A DNA stretch of 64,000 bases, taken from the NCBI RefSeq assembly GCF_050436995.1, contig NC_134775.1, positions 9,029,124-9,093,123 of the forward strand, in the 5' to 3' direction. Below are positions 33,826 through 45,419 of this stretch, one piece after another. Each line of letters begins with the position of its first letter. The stretch's first letter is position 1. A program made the position numbers and the translations under genes. Source of the stretch: Anticarsia gemmatalis (Eukaryota; Arthropoda; Insecta; Lepidoptera; Erebidae). The notes below the pieces were generated by a model. It was not told the origin of the DNA. It did not search any database and saw only the letters and a program-made list of their open reading frames with translations.

Positions 33826-36788
33826 AAATAAAAACTAAGACGAGTGTGACGATTCTGCTACTTGTTTTAACAAGAGATTCCGCACTTTGCTCTTAACCGT
33901 ATGACGGTTAGTGGACATCCTGATTTCAAGAGGGAGCGCATTCCATAATAAAACCGATTGGACAGGAAAGGAAGAGTTGACAAACCCAGAAGTGTGAGAT
34001 GGACATAGAAGAAGAAGATTGTTTGAGGAACGGAGGTTACGGTTGTGATTGTCGCACAGATATTGAAAGTAGGGAGTTAGGTAGGCTGGGGGAGTAGAAG
34101 AAGAGAGAAAAGAGAAGAGAGTCGTGAGTGCACGTAAGTGACGACGCTCACGAATAGGCAGCCACCTAAGTTGGGAGCGATAAGTAGATATATGATCATA
34201 CTTGCGGAGGTTGAAGATGAATCGAATGCAGTTGTTAAGAAGACGGTCTAGTTTGTTGAGGAGATCTGCATTCAGGTCAAAGTAACACACATCACCATAG
34301 TCGATCAGAGGGAAGATTAAGGTCTGCACAAGCATAGCTTTAGTCCTAGAAGGTAAAAAGTTCTGAAGACGATAAAGAGCCCTCAGTATGCCAGTGACCC
34401 TTTTACAAACATTAGAAACTTGGGCTCTCCAGCTTAAAGTTGAGTCCAAGTACAGGCCAAGATCTTTTACGGTAGGGGTCAGTTCTATGGTAGAGCCATT
34501 AAATACAACTGGTGGTACCTGCATATGATCTAACCTACTAATGCTACGATTACTTCCTACAACTATAGCCTGGCATTTGGTAGGATTAACAGCCAAGCCG
34601 AATTTCATCGACCAACACTTGACATGCTCGAGGTCGTTATTTAACGTGGCGACAACTGAGGCTATAGAATCCACTGTTCCTTGCGAGTAGAGTTGCAAGT
34701 CGTCCGCATACAGATGATACGCTCCCTGAAGGTTTTTAGTCACAAGATTAATGAAAATTGAAAACAATAGTGGAGAGAGGAGGCCGCCTTGTGGGACGCC
34801 AGTGTCGAGTTCACGCCAGCTCGATGAAGATTCACCGATGTGAACCGACTGTTAGCGTCCTTGAAGATACGAGGAAAACCAATCCAGCGCACCGGAAGAT
34901 ATATTAAGATTGGAAAGGATGGCGAGAAGGATATCATGACTGACGGTATTAAAGGCGTTCGAGAAATCAACCAAAGCCACCACGGTGACTTTAGTATCCT
35001 CCATGCCTGCCCTAATATCGCCAGTCACTTTTAGGAGGGCGGAAGTAGTGCTATGACCTGGTCTGAACCCAGATTGAAGTGGGTCAAGGAGGTTGTTATT
35101 AAGCACAAACTGTGTTAGTTGCTTGTGTACACAGGCCTCAAGCACTTTGGAGAGGAAAGGGGAATCGATATGGGGCGGAAGTGAGCTGGACTTGAGGGAT
35201 TAGGAATTTTTGGTAACGGTATAATGTAGGCTTTGCGCCACAGAGAAGGAAAAGTACCAGAGGTAAGGGAGAAATTTATGATATGGGAAATGGCGGGGAG
35301 CAGATGATCCAAGACAGAGACGACCATATGACGACTAACGCCATCGGCGCCCACTGCATTGGACTTAATTGACAGGATAATCTTTTTAATATCTTCCGGT
35401 GTAACTGGAGCAAAATAAAAGGATTCGAAATTAAGTCGAGGTAAATTCATCAGGGCACGAACGGTGTTGCATTTGGTTTGGTGATCCAAAGGTACAGAGG
35501 AAGTGAAGTGGGTATTGATGTCATGCAAACCAACCGTGCACTGTGGATCGTTACTACGGTGTTTGTCGATACCTAGAGTCCCAAGGAACTTCCAGATATC
35601 AGCAGGGGAAGAAGAAGATAGATTACTGAGAATGTGTCGGCGTTTAGCATTGCGTACCATCTGATTGCATCTGTTCCTTGCAACTTTGAACCGAACCCAA
35701 TTGTCGTCACAGCAGTCTCTGCGGAACTTTGCGAATGCCCTATCCCTACGCCTCATGGCCATACGAACTCCTTCAGTCATCCAGGGAGCAGGCGGTCGCT
35801 TGAGTTTCACTTTTCTGACGGGCGCATGGACGTCAAACAGCCCAATAACAGCTTTGTAAAAAATGCCTAACTTGTCATCGATTGTGTGGGCTGTCGTTAG
35901 CTGCTCCCAATCGATTTTCGCAGCGTCCCTACACAATTTAGTTACGTCCATACGCCCAAAGCAGCGTCTGTACAGAACCTTGGGACGGGATTTGGGAGGT
36001 TTGAGGATATAGGACAAATGAATTAGGTTGTGATGAGAGAAACCCGGGGCAGGGTATTGACCAAAAAATGAGGCAAGGGTGGGAGCAGACGTAATCATTA
36101 GGTCCAACCATGTATCATCGCCTTCGGTGTTGTGATGAGTGGCATTCAGTGGTAGAACATGTAGACTGGCGGACTTAATGATGTCTAGGAGTTTACGGGA
36201 ACGGAGTGAACCGGGAGAGAGGAGATCGGTGTTGAGATCGCCCATGATGATGTGATGCGAGTAAGCGGACCCTAAAGATTCCAGCACTAGTTCAATACTG
36301 GAGAAGTAGTCGACAGATGGGGGACAGTATACTACGCCAAGAAGGATTTTAGCCCCTTTGACCCAAACCTCCAAGAAAAGAAATTCGGCGGAAGCGGAGT
36401 AATTAGGACAGGAGGAAGCTACGATTTGATAAGGGAGGTCACTTCTGAGGTAGATAGCGACGCCACCCCCTCTCCTGTCTATCCGATCATTACGGATGAG
36501 AGAGAATCCAGGGAGGGGGTAAGAAGTTGAAGGAAGGTGAGGTTTGAGCCAGGTCTCCGAAATCAGGACGGCATGAACGTCAGCATCACAGAATGCCTCC
36601 CGCAGGTCATTGTAATGGCTAGGCACGCTTTGCGCATTTATGTGACATACGTTAAATAGATTTATCCCAGAACGCTCAAAGGTCTGTCGGACGAAGTCGC
36701 CTAGCGTGCCTGTCGTAGAGCAAAAGCTATCTTCCGAGGATGTAGTAGAGTCGTTCGCAGAAACATATGAAGCATCATCATCAGACAT
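33826..36788 (-). pseudogene. CR1/Jockey-like LINE copy 2, ORF2 broken
   Basis: ATG 36788 (MSDDDASYVSANDSTTSSED). Endonuclease: HINAQSVPSHYNDL, LISETWLKP, NDRIDRRGGGVAIYL, LGVVYCPPS, IMGDLNTD. Reverse transcriptase: PAHFRPISI, then a frameshift at about 35155, QSGFRPGHST, LVDFSNAFNT, an in-frame TAA at 34852-34854, then TGVPQGGLLSPLLFSIFIN and YHLYADDLQLYS. It ends ESSHSS at 33835. A (TAA)n tail on the minus strand is shared with the (TTA)n tail of copy 1, so the two are tail to tail. Sequence differs enough from copies 1 and 3 to be a separate subfamily. Confidence 0.88.
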
Positions 36789-37230
36789 AGTGTATAAATA
36801 TTAAATATATGATAATTATCCTTAAATAGTAATTATAAAGATAAAAGTGATAAAAAAAAAACAAAATACTACGGTGCAAATTGCATCTCTGCACCACCCG
36901 CCAGTTAACACAAAAAAGAATAGAAAAAAAAACACAGTAAAAATATTAAACAATAAAACACATTTCCGAACGCAACTTAACTAATCAAAGGACTGTCAGT
37001 TTGACAACTAACAACCCCTCGACGCAGTCATTAACGTCATGTGTCAAACAAAACAGTTTACGGTGAAGAAATAAAAAGTTATAAAGTAACAATGCGTGTA
37101 GATAAAAAAAATATATAAAGTGGGTAAACATATTATCGGCGAAAACTACAAGTTACGTAGGATGCGAAACTAAACTGGAGCACGGCACAGTCTAACAATC
37201 GAATCAATTAACACGTAAAGATTGCGTGTC

Positions 37231-37482
37231 TTACTTGCGTGTCTTAGATATCGCCGTCGATGATCCCGCACTTCCACTGGCTGCTCCGGTCTGGGAAGAA
37301 TGAGAGGTACCGGTCACCTTTGGATGCTTGGCCGCCAACGCGTTCAGCTCGTCGGATGTTATAATCTTGTGGCGGCTTCCATCGGCAACTTTCACCACAA
37401 TGACGCCGTCCTGTGTCCAGCATCCCCTCATACCGAAGTGCTGTCGTGCCTTGGCGAAAACAATTTGGCGGGTCCGCGTCAA
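37231..37482 (-). pseudogene. LINE copy 2 ORF1, C-terminal end
   Basis: The frame reads RQIVFAKARQHFGMRGCWTQ, then DGVIVVKVADGSRHKIITSD and ends STAISKTRK. It aligns in layout with the end of ORF1 in LINE copy 3 (VFMAAREKYGVNKCWTRDGA). The element is 5' truncated at about 37490. About 440 bases of non-coding spacer separate it from ORF2. Confidence 0.75.
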
Positions 37483-37490
37483 GAACTATT

Positions 37491-37919
37491 TTCACATGTA
37501 ATTAGTTAGTTTTCGCATCAGAATTTAAATATTATACTAGTAACTAAAATCAGTTAGTTATTTTAGGAGTAAAACATATTTTACATAACTATGTCTAAAT
37601 AAAATACCCAACTAAATAGACTTTGCTTATTTATTAATTTATTGCCTAATTTAAAACTAGTGTCCTATCAGTTAAAAGTTTAAAAGTAAAACAACATTCT
37701 TAGGCAACATTTATTGAAAAAAAAACTGTCATTAAGTATACAAAACCTAATTAAAACATAATGAACAAGAACACGTTACAAAATCATCAATAGAACAGCA
37801 TTAATGATGTAGCCACATCATTTTCCTCTTCTTCCTCGAGCTAAGTGACGTCAGGCTCACATAGCCTGCCTATCCACCACATCGTTACTGACAGGTAAAG
37901 ATTCATACCAAGGATAAAG
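37491..37919. other. non-coding AT-rich interval
   Basis: No ORF and no clear element ends. It contains repeated TTAGTTAGTT(TT)CGCA-like phrases also seen at 40640-40800, so it may be remaining T2 sequence split by the R1-type insertion. Confidence 0.35.
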
Positions 37920-40290
37920 TTCGCTTGGTATGACACCTTTGACACAAAGATTTAACAAATCTTTCCTTGCAGGGGTGTATTTGCCCTAGGGCTAGAAGGG
38001 CTATAGCCCGGGCCGGTTTGCTCTCTTGGGTCTGCATCTTGTCGTGGTGAGGGGGCTTAGTAGAATTGAAAGGTTGGGGAAACAGTGATCGCGAGTAACA
38101 AAAAATGACTGTGCGTGTCCCTCTGTTTGCAGAGGACACAGGTGCGGGACAGGTGAGCCGTCAGTGGGAGGACGGGCTCAGTAGGCACTCACACTGCCCC
38201 GAGCTGACGAAGAGCCAGGCCGCTGCCGCCCTCGTCAACCGTCGGTTATCGTAAATCCGTCCATCCTTGACCGAGGGCCTTGCCTTAACCGGCTGGGTCG
38301 CGAGGAGACCACCTCTGTGAAAATCCCGAGTAACTCCAGCAGTGGCGCCCCCTTTAGGGGCCTTGCGTGGTCAGAGTTCATTCGCTTTGTGGGGACCCCC
38401 GCACCAGAAAAACCAGACGCAAGCGGCCACTGGGGCACCTCCCGCCCTCCAGTAGTATAAGGGTCACCGGATTATGGGGCCTCTACCTCGGTGGAACGAT
38501 ACTTGCCACCACACTCGCGGGAACTGTTTGGATAATATAAATTTGAAAACGAACCCAAATAATGTAAGTGGGAGAGGCGAGAAGCTCAAACCCGAGGAGA
38601 TCGGGGGCAAGAAGCCCAGCCGTATTGACTGCATAGCATAGTTGCGGATGGTCGGAGCACGCCCAGTTTTGCGCGACCCTCGTCGGTGAGGACGAGGTCG
38701 AAGGTCACTCGGGAATCTGGTGTCGAATCCAACACTGGCTCCGACATGAGCGTAGTTTCGAATGCAACTCATCTATCCGAGAGTGGCCACCTTTGGCGGT
38801 AGAGACGACTGCGCCCCGAGTCCGAGGAGTCGGAAGGGTCGGGGAAGAAAAAGAAAGCGCCGGGGAAGCAAGTGTCAGACAATGACCCTAAGGACAAATT
38901 CACCATCCAGCTGGCGGATACCATCCTCACTCACCAGGCAGTGGTGGAGGTGGCCGACAAATCCGGTCACCTCAAGGGTGACTTTTATAAAGTCCCTCAA
39001 AAACGCTGCCAGGAACATCAAACTGGCAGTGTCGGAGTCGAGCAGGCAGTATGCCACGAAGGAGAATTTGGCGCGTCAGGCCCAGAATTATCGCTTGCAA
39101 GAGGAGGTCGATCACATGTCACAGGCAACGGCATCAACCCCTGCGCCAGAAAAACCAGGGGCAGCGTCCTCAGCTGTACCTGTTAACGCATTCGCCACGC
39201 CACCGCCACCGCACCGCAGCTCACAGGTCTCCGGACCAAGGAGAAGCAGGGTAAACAGCCGCGTCTTACAGTGCAGTGGCTTCCAAACCGCCGTTCTCTA
39301 AACCGACGGCTGCCAAAGAGTAGCAGTTCGACGGGAAAAATAGCAAGGCGCCCAAGGCTACGGAAGCCGACAAAAAGGGCAAGAAAATCAAAATCAAAAT
39401 CAAATCATTTATTCATTTAGGTCAAATATTGACACTTATGATAGTCGTTACAATTACTGAAAGCTCGGAAAGGGGGTGGAGCCTTATGAGAAGAGCTAGC
39501 AAGAAACTCACGGCCACTCTTTTCAATCGCCAAAAGTTTTACAATGTGGTTGATACAATAATTGATCATGCGAGGAGCTGCCAACAATCAGCGATATAGA
39601 CTAAACGTCAATTAAGGAAAATGAATATATTTAGGTTATTTATTAGTCTCTGATCATACCGTATGTTGGGAGCACCTACTAGCATGTGATAATAAGAATA
39701 TGGGCAGCAAGTGAGCACATTGGTTGTGAACAATATAAAAGAAAAAAAGTGACAGTTTTATGATTTACATCAAATTGTATGTAACATCACCTATTTGCAT
39801 CATTAATTGCCCATATTTTACAATATTTAGACCTACTGCTACTGAGTTTATACAATTTATGGCAAAGTTCCCTAATTTCAAAGAATTCTAATCAAGCGAG
39901 CGACTAATCCCAAGAGCTATTGTCGTTTAGATACTCATCAATTCTGTAATAAAAGAAGAAGGAATAAGAAGGCGCCCAATCTTCGGGCTCCAGCTGCAGC
40001 TGAAGGCGGCAAAAAGCGGTGCGACATATAAAGACGTTATTAGGGACGCAAAGGACAAAATAAACCAAGCCGACAATTAAATACGACAATGCTTCGGGGT
40101 TGCGGCTACGGGAGCTCGAACGTTGAGCTCCCAGGGGCCAGGGACCGGAAAAGCGGATGCCCTGGCCTCTAAATTGAGGGAAGTTATCGCGGAGGACACC
40201 TTCCGAGTGTCCAGGCCCACAAAGACCGCGGAACTGAGCATTACAGATCTGGACGACTCAGCCTGCCCAGAGGAGGTGAAGGTCGATTAA
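37920..40290 (+). pseudogene. R1-clade LINE 5' UTR and ORF1 (gag) remnant
   Basis: A GC-rich leader (38000-38870) resembles R1-type 5' UTRs. ORF1 begins near ATG 38872: DNDPKDKFTIQLADTI and VVEVADKSGHLKG. A frameshift near 38985 follows, then IKSLKNAARNIKLAVSES and RLQEEVDHMSQ. A LINE fragment interrupts at 39383-39953. Then SGATYKDVIRDAKDKI, LASKLREVIAEDTFRVSRP and TAELSITDLDDSACPEEV, the motif before the zinc knuckles in R1-type gags. It stops there: no CCHC, endonuclease or reverse transcriptase. Unusual for a LINE remnant because the 5' part is kept and the 3' part is lost. Confidence 0.65.
39383..39953 (-). mobile_element. short 5'-truncated LINE 3' end in the R1 gag
   Basis: Nearly the same sequence as 8681-9251: (TGATTTT)n tail, 3' UTR, and last codons of the reverse transcriptase (YRIDEYLNDNSSWD). 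AAGAA occurs at both junctions (39381-39385 and about 39953-39957), a possible TSD. Confidence 0.85.
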
Positions 40291-41324
40291 AGCCGATTTA
40301 ATAAATAAAATTGATCAGGACAATGTAAAAAACTAATTTGTTAAAAATGAAAATAAAGTTTAGTTTTTTCATTCCTTGATGGGGCGGAAAGCTAGCGGAG
40401 CCCAGGGCGCGCCATCTTAAAATACGCCTCTGCGAATGACTGCAATAATGCGCGGGCGCGGCGAGGGTCCTAATGTCAAAGGGCGTAATCTCACTAAGTA
40501 GCATCGTATCACGGGACATAGTTACCAACCTTTCATCTAGTAGTGTTTTTGCTGAGTGAAAAGTAGCAAAAACATTTTAATTATAATACTCTAATGTGTT
40601 ATGTCATCTACAGTCAGGGAAAATATTAACCAGAACACTATAGTTAGTTGTCGTTTTTTCTTTTAAACGTCTGGTCTTAAATAATATAGCTCGAAAAATA
40701 ATTAATGGTAGTTAGTTACTTTTCGCACAAAATATCACATACAATAAAATTACTAAGTCACTTTGATGAGTTTTCGCATTACTATTTTTTAAGACATGCC
40801 TATAGGGAGTAATGCGGAAAAAGTAGATAAGGAACTTTAATGCGTAAGTATCTTTTTCAACAAAGAAGAGAAAAAGTAATCAGGTCACTTAGTTACTTGT
40901 AACTCAACTGTCACAAATCAAATAATGTACTTAATTAAGTCTCGCGATTTACATTTTTCTAAATAATTACGTTATGAATACGAGAGTAAGACAGAAATAT
41001 GGAGAAAAAATTACTGATTTTATTGGTATTTATAAGTCGATTTTGAACATTTTGTTACTTAATGACTTTTCGTTCTACGGGGACGATATTCTTTATGTTT
41101 GAAAACGAGAATAAGCCAACGATTTTAGTGTGAAAAACGAAATTGAAATGAATTGTGTGTGTGCGTGTGTGTGTGTGTGTGTGTGCGTGTGTATGTGAAT
41201 GTGTATGTGTATAAGTGGGTTTATATGCGTAAATGAGCGCATAAAGTCTACAGGTACGTCCAGGGTCCATGGGTCATTTTGTGTGTATGGAATTGTTTGG
41301 GTGTGTCTGTGTATATAATATATA
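40291..41324. other. non-coding interval with a TG microsatellite
   Basis: No coding frame. Probably old T2 sequence. It includes the TG-rich tract at 41155-41213 and ends in TATA (41321-41324), the duplicated target of the second A copy. Confidence 0.5.
41155..41213 (+). repeat. (TG)n-rich microsatellite
   Basis: About 59 bases of TG with CG and TATG interruptions. A similar but shorter TGTGTG stretch lies just right of the inserted A copy at 43242-43257, so A probably inserted within a TG-rich region. Confidence 0.9.
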
Positions 41325-43237
41325 GGGTGTAACAGACAGCCTACCGAAAACGAAAAAAATGACTTTAGACACGATTCTGGTGCTTATGGCGTTGAAAATT
41401 TTCATCGGTTTTTTCTTGATTTTTCCGATTATATTTATATTATATTAATACTACACAATGTAACATGAATAGGAAAGAAAATCCGTCATATTACTGTTTT
41501 TCACAAAAAACAGCAATGGATTAAAACAACGTATAAATTCGCTATCAGCTGTTCGCGCGCCGCCAACGACACCGCGCCGGCGGCGGCCGGCCGCGACGGT
41601 CGACGTCACACCGCGTACCTACGCGCGCCACACAGACACGATTACGCACACAGCTGTCAGCCTCACACTCACTAGTATGCAGCGTTACTTAGTATTTGTT
41701 CTATGTTAAAAATGAAAATTACATAATTATCCCGCTCTCCGATAAAAGGTAAATTCATAAGATTTAAAATGTGTGATATCTTATTATTACACGTACAAAT
41801 GCATACAGAACGACAAAAAATCCTATTGATATTCTTTAGCGCTATAAAAATTGCTAATAAACAATTTAACATGTATTGTCGCTTTGTTCCATTTGTTCTT
41901 GCAAAATTCTATTCGATATTTACACGCTCATTCATACTTCTTACAAGCGCGGTGCGACTCGAAAAGTAGATGGCCGTAGTGACGCGTGACGCCGCGACCG
42001 CGCGTGGATGTTACATAGATGGGATGCGATCATGCGACAAAATGGATGCTAAGTAATTCTCCGGGGATTATGAATTATGATAAGTTAGTTTTTCTGATAA
42101 GAATATTAATGGATATTGATTGTTATCATTGTTATGTACCTACATTTTTTATGGTTTAATTAAATAAACGTTTCGTGTTTATTTTATTTACTTTAAGCTG
42201 ATTTTATGTTATAAATATCAAAGTATTTTAAACTTACATCAATAATGTTTGTAATGTTATTTGGTATTTGAATAAAACTACAATGCAACGAGTAACAACT
42301 GTGACAAGTAAAAATAGTAATGCCACATCAATATTTTATTGAATCTAATCTCTCGCTGGGATCCTAACTCGTCGCTCGTCACCAAATCGGCGGCGCGCGC
42401 GCGGACGGCGCGGAGGGGGCGGGTGGCGCGGGCGAGGGGCGGCGCGAGTGAGCGGAGAGGCGCCCGCGCCGGCGGCTCTCTTTGATTGATAGTTCGAGCA
42501 ATTCGCTCGCGGAAGACGGAAGCTCTTCACCGGTGTCGTTCGTTATGTCCTATTCATCGTGTCGTGTGTGAACTGCTGTTTATTATTACTTGTTATTGTT
42601 CCGGTTTTGAGTTGTTAGTGTTTTTATTGTTATTGTTTTCGAAGTGCAGTTGTGTTCGTAAATACGAAGAAATGTTGATGTGTTATGTATGGTGAAGCAC
42701 GTGGAAGTGCACTGCGTGCTCTGCACCTGTATGTCCGGATCCAAAGGTACTCAAACTCTCGCCATACACCAGGTATTTGCGTGTTGATAGATATTGATAA
42801 CAATTTGTTTTAGCACTTTCTTATTATTGGTTACATTTTGCGATTATTGTTTGATTTCACGTAAGCCAAGTAGGTACCTACCTACTTACAATTTTACTAT
42901 GAGCTATTGTAACATACGGGCCTACTTACGATACCATAAACGATACATAAGATTGTTATCTAATGATAGCGTTGCATACTAGTGAGCGCATAGACGTGGT
43001 GGTACGCGTACGTACCTACGACGCGTCGCGACATGTCGTCGCTCAGCGCGCCGCCGCCGCCAGAAATCTCGTAGCCATGCGCGGAGATACATCGCGTTGT
43101 TCACTATACATTGAACGCTCAAAAATGACTAACTCGGGAACCAATCATTTCCGAGAAATATCGTTGGAGTAAATTTCGCGCATACAGTGTCACAAACTTA
43201 CCAGTAAAGTTTTCGGTTAGCTGTCATTTACACCCTG
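41325..43237 (+). mobile_element. family A element, near-complete second copy
   Basis: TATA lies on both sides (41321-41324 and 43238-43241). The left end is GGGTGTAACAGACAGCC (first two bases CA missing) and the right end, reverse-complemented, CAGGGTGTAAATGACAGC. About 1.9 kb, no transposase ORF. It contains a CpG-rich core (42380-42480), a promoter-like stretch, and an exon-like ORF with a splice donor at 42689-42772. This is the empty-site reference for all insertions into the outer A copy. Confidence 0.82.
42689..42772 (+). other. exon-like ORF with 5' splice site in family A
   Basis: ATG 42689 opens 28 codons (VKHVEVHCVLCTCMSGSKGT, then QTLAIHQ) ending CAG followed by GTATTTGC, a good 5' splice site. 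It lies just 3' of a CpG-rich block, like a first coding exon beside a CpG promoter. The outer copy keeps the same frame, with changes, at 47648-47731. I do not recognise the peptide. It is either the first exon of the autonomous parent's transposase or a captured host exon. Confidence 0.5.
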
Positions 43238-43241
43238 TATA

Positions 43242-43687
43242 TGTGTGTGTATGAGAGAGAGTGTGTGAATATAGGTGGATTAGGCGTCTAGGGGACTCCA
43301 CTAATAAAAAAGAACGCTCATAGCTTCTTCATCTCAAGGATGTGGTGGAAAAGGGAATAAAAATCAATTATCTCCAGAATCGAAGAAACTCGAAGCAAGT
43401 GATATATCGAATAAATTGCCTAAAAAATAGCACAATCGAATACCGAAAACCGTTTCTTGAGAAATCTTGAGAATTAGGAGTTATTCATGAAAAAACAATT
43501 TTCTCCATACAAAAATAAATTCAAAACGTCATAACTTTTAAAATATTAAGTTTATGCAAAAATCACAAAGAGTAAAAATGTCTTGTATTTAGTGATACAT
43601 TCCAAAAACGTAATTAGTTTTCATAAAATCGCTCATCAATTTTCATGCATCCCTAAGTCCACTAGAGCTCGATTTCGTTCCAACGTG
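43242..43687 (+). other. right-terminal non-coding part of T2
   Basis: No ORF of note. It runs from the A insertion to the right TIR of T2 (CGATTTCGTTCCAACGTG, 43670-43687). Confidence 0.6.
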
Positions 43688-43747
43688 CGGCGGCGCGAGC
43701 GCGGACGGCGCGGGGGGGCGCGGGTGGCGCGGGCGAGGGGCGGGGCG
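43688..43747 (+). repeat. family A segment 4a (GC-rich core)
   Basis: CGGCGGCGCGAGCGCGGACG and onward matches 42393-42440 of the second copy. It sits between the T2 and T3 insertions. Confidence 0.8.
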
Positions 43748-44446
43748 CACAGTGGATCGAAAATCGGCTGTAGAAGACATAGGATCTCGATGTCGTGAAT
43801 GTTATTTTTTTTATGGAAATGTCTTCTACTAATCATTACTGTTCCATAAAATGTATCATCATGTCATCAACCGTCCTTAAATTGTTGATTTACGAAGGGT
43901 CATAAATGCTATTGTACCAATAAAATTGGAAGTCTTTCGGAAGAAGTTTCAGAGGCCCAAAACAAAGATTTTAGGAGGTTCAGAGAGCACCATTCGAAGA
44001 GTAATACGATTTTGTGATTTATTAGAAAGTTTTGGTCTAATAATAAAAAATATTGTAAATTATACTTGTTTTAGTCAATTCCAGTTGTTATACTTAAGCA
44101 TTAAAATGTATCATAAACAAATATTTTTTTTGAAAATTTTGACGATTTTCAGAAAAAAAATCGCAAGTGATGCCGCGATATAAAGAACCTATGACAAAAA
44201 ATATTACTATATCAGTGTGCAAGGATATAACGGCCAACCTTGCGATTCCAGAGATATTCTCATTTTTCATGTCAGCTCCATACATTTTTTCCTAACAATG
44301 TTATAACTCTTCCATTAGTGCACACAATTACTTCATATGACATTTTATAGAACAATAATGATCAGCAGAAGATATTTCCATACAAAAAATAACATTAAAG
44401 ACATCGAGATCCTATGTCTTCTACAGCCGATTTTCGGTCCACCGTG
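43748..44446. mobile_element. non-autonomous Transib element T3
   Basis: Left end CACAGTGGATCGAAAATCGG; right end CCGATTTTCGGTCCACCGTG. The inverted similarity extends at least 45 bases (through GTAGAAGACATAGGATCTCG). The right flank is CGGCG (44447-44451) and the left GGGCG (43743-43747). Joining the flanks gives the A sequence seen at about 42440. 699 bp, no transposase. The CAC..TGG start matches the Transib/RSS-heptamer pattern and resembles TIRs I recall for lepidopteran Hztransib-type elements. Confidence 0.82.
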
Positions 44447-44619
44447 CGGCGCGAGTTTGCGGTGCGGGCGTGCGGCGCCGGCGGCGGCTCTCTTTAATAG
44501 TTTGAGCAGTTCGCTCGCGGAAGACGGAAGCTCTTCACCGGTATCGTTATATCGTGTTCGTCGTGTCATGTGTGAACTGTTGTTTATTATTACTTGTTTT
44601 GTTTCGGTATTGTGTCGTT
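44447..44619 (+). repeat. family A segment 4b
   Basis: Matches 42441-42618 (GGCGGCTCTCTTT, GAAGACGGAAGCTCTTCACC, GTGTGAACTG). It ends CGTT (44616-44619), the duplicated target of the gypsy element. Confidence 0.85.
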
Positions 44620-44946
44620 AGTTATGCGTCCCAGTCCCATACATCATATGATACTAGTAAACTGAAACGCATCACGCCACTCGCCATAGCAACGCAAGCT
44701 GATCCATTTCGCCATAACTAATAAGACTAATAAACATTCGATTCTGGCTAATGGTCATGAGATTCCATGAGGTGAGGTCTCACCGATACACACATGTAGG
44801 TAAAGCTCATAATCAAATATAAGTGCATGTCTTTTAGACCTAAGGGTTCTGTTCCGCATGTCACGCTCGACTGTACACTCGTTTAGTATTAAGATATTTT
44901 AAATAAAGTATTTTTTATTAAGAAACGCGAGTGTTAATATTTAACT
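44620..44946 (+). repeat. 5' LTR of the gypsy element
   Basis: 327 bp. Contains AATAAAGTATTTTTTATTAAG near its 3' side as a probable polyadenylation region. Confidence 0.88.
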
Positions 44947-45366
44947 GGCGCAGTCGGGTCGGATTGTTTAGGTCGCGAAAAGTCGTCGTTTAACGTACAC
45001 ACGAATCGGTCGTAACGTCGTTCTGATCGCATAGACTACAGTCCGTATAAGAATCTACAAATTTGTCAAAAACGCAAGGCGAGCAGCGGCAGCACCGGCA
45101 TGAGATCGAGCGGTTTAATGTGAGTAGACCCTTTATTCACTCCGTTCCCATGTCTATCCATCCATACGTTTAACCGGACTGAACATTGACATTAACGTAT
45201 TTTTAAGTGAAGTTCTGCCAAAATCGCGAGCTTTCACTATTAGAGTAAGTTAACAAATATATTTCCAATAACTCAGTTATTTATTTATTTGCCTTATTTT
45301 TTTTTATAATTGTTTGTGTAACATTTTTGTGTGTTTTTGTGTAATATTATTGTGTAAGTGTATAGT
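44947..45366 (+). other. gypsy leader (primer site and 5' UTR)
   Basis: Begins with the primer-binding sequence (GGCGCAGTCGGGTCGG) directly after the 5' LTR. No coding frame up to the palindrome at 45367. Confidence 0.7.
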
Positions 45367-45419
45367 GGGATAAGTGTAATTTGTTGAGCCAAAATGGCTC
45401 AACAAATTACACTTATCCC
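45367..45419. repeat. perfect 25-bp hairpin around the gag start codon
   Basis: The arm 45367-45391 is the exact reverse complement of 45395-45419, with a 3-base AAA loop at 45392-45394. The gag ATG (45394-45396) sits at the tip. The right arm encodes the start of gag (AQQITLIP), so the left arm is an inverted duplicate of it. Confidence 0.95.

Larger units (their letters stand above)
14179..43687 (+). mobile_element. Transib DNA transposon T2, swollen by nested insertions
   Basis: The left end reads CACAGTGGGCTGAAATCG. The right end, reverse-complemented, reads CACGTTGGAACGAAATCG. Both sides carry CGGCG (14174-14178 and 43688-43692), the GC-rich 5-bp TSD typical of Transib. Joining the flanks gives the continuous A sequence seen at about 42385. 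A decayed transposase of its own lies at 15338-16040. The other 28 kb are later insertions. Boundaries are well supported by TSD plus empty site; the TIR match is partial (about 12 of 18 positions). Confidence 0.75.

Noticed and set aside
41055..41270. His/Thr-repeat ORF
   Set aside because: Translation of the TG microsatellite.
42345..42530. Arg/Pro-rich ORF in the GC-rich block
   Set aside because: Composition artefact of a CpG-rich non-coding region; not conserved as a frame in the other copy.
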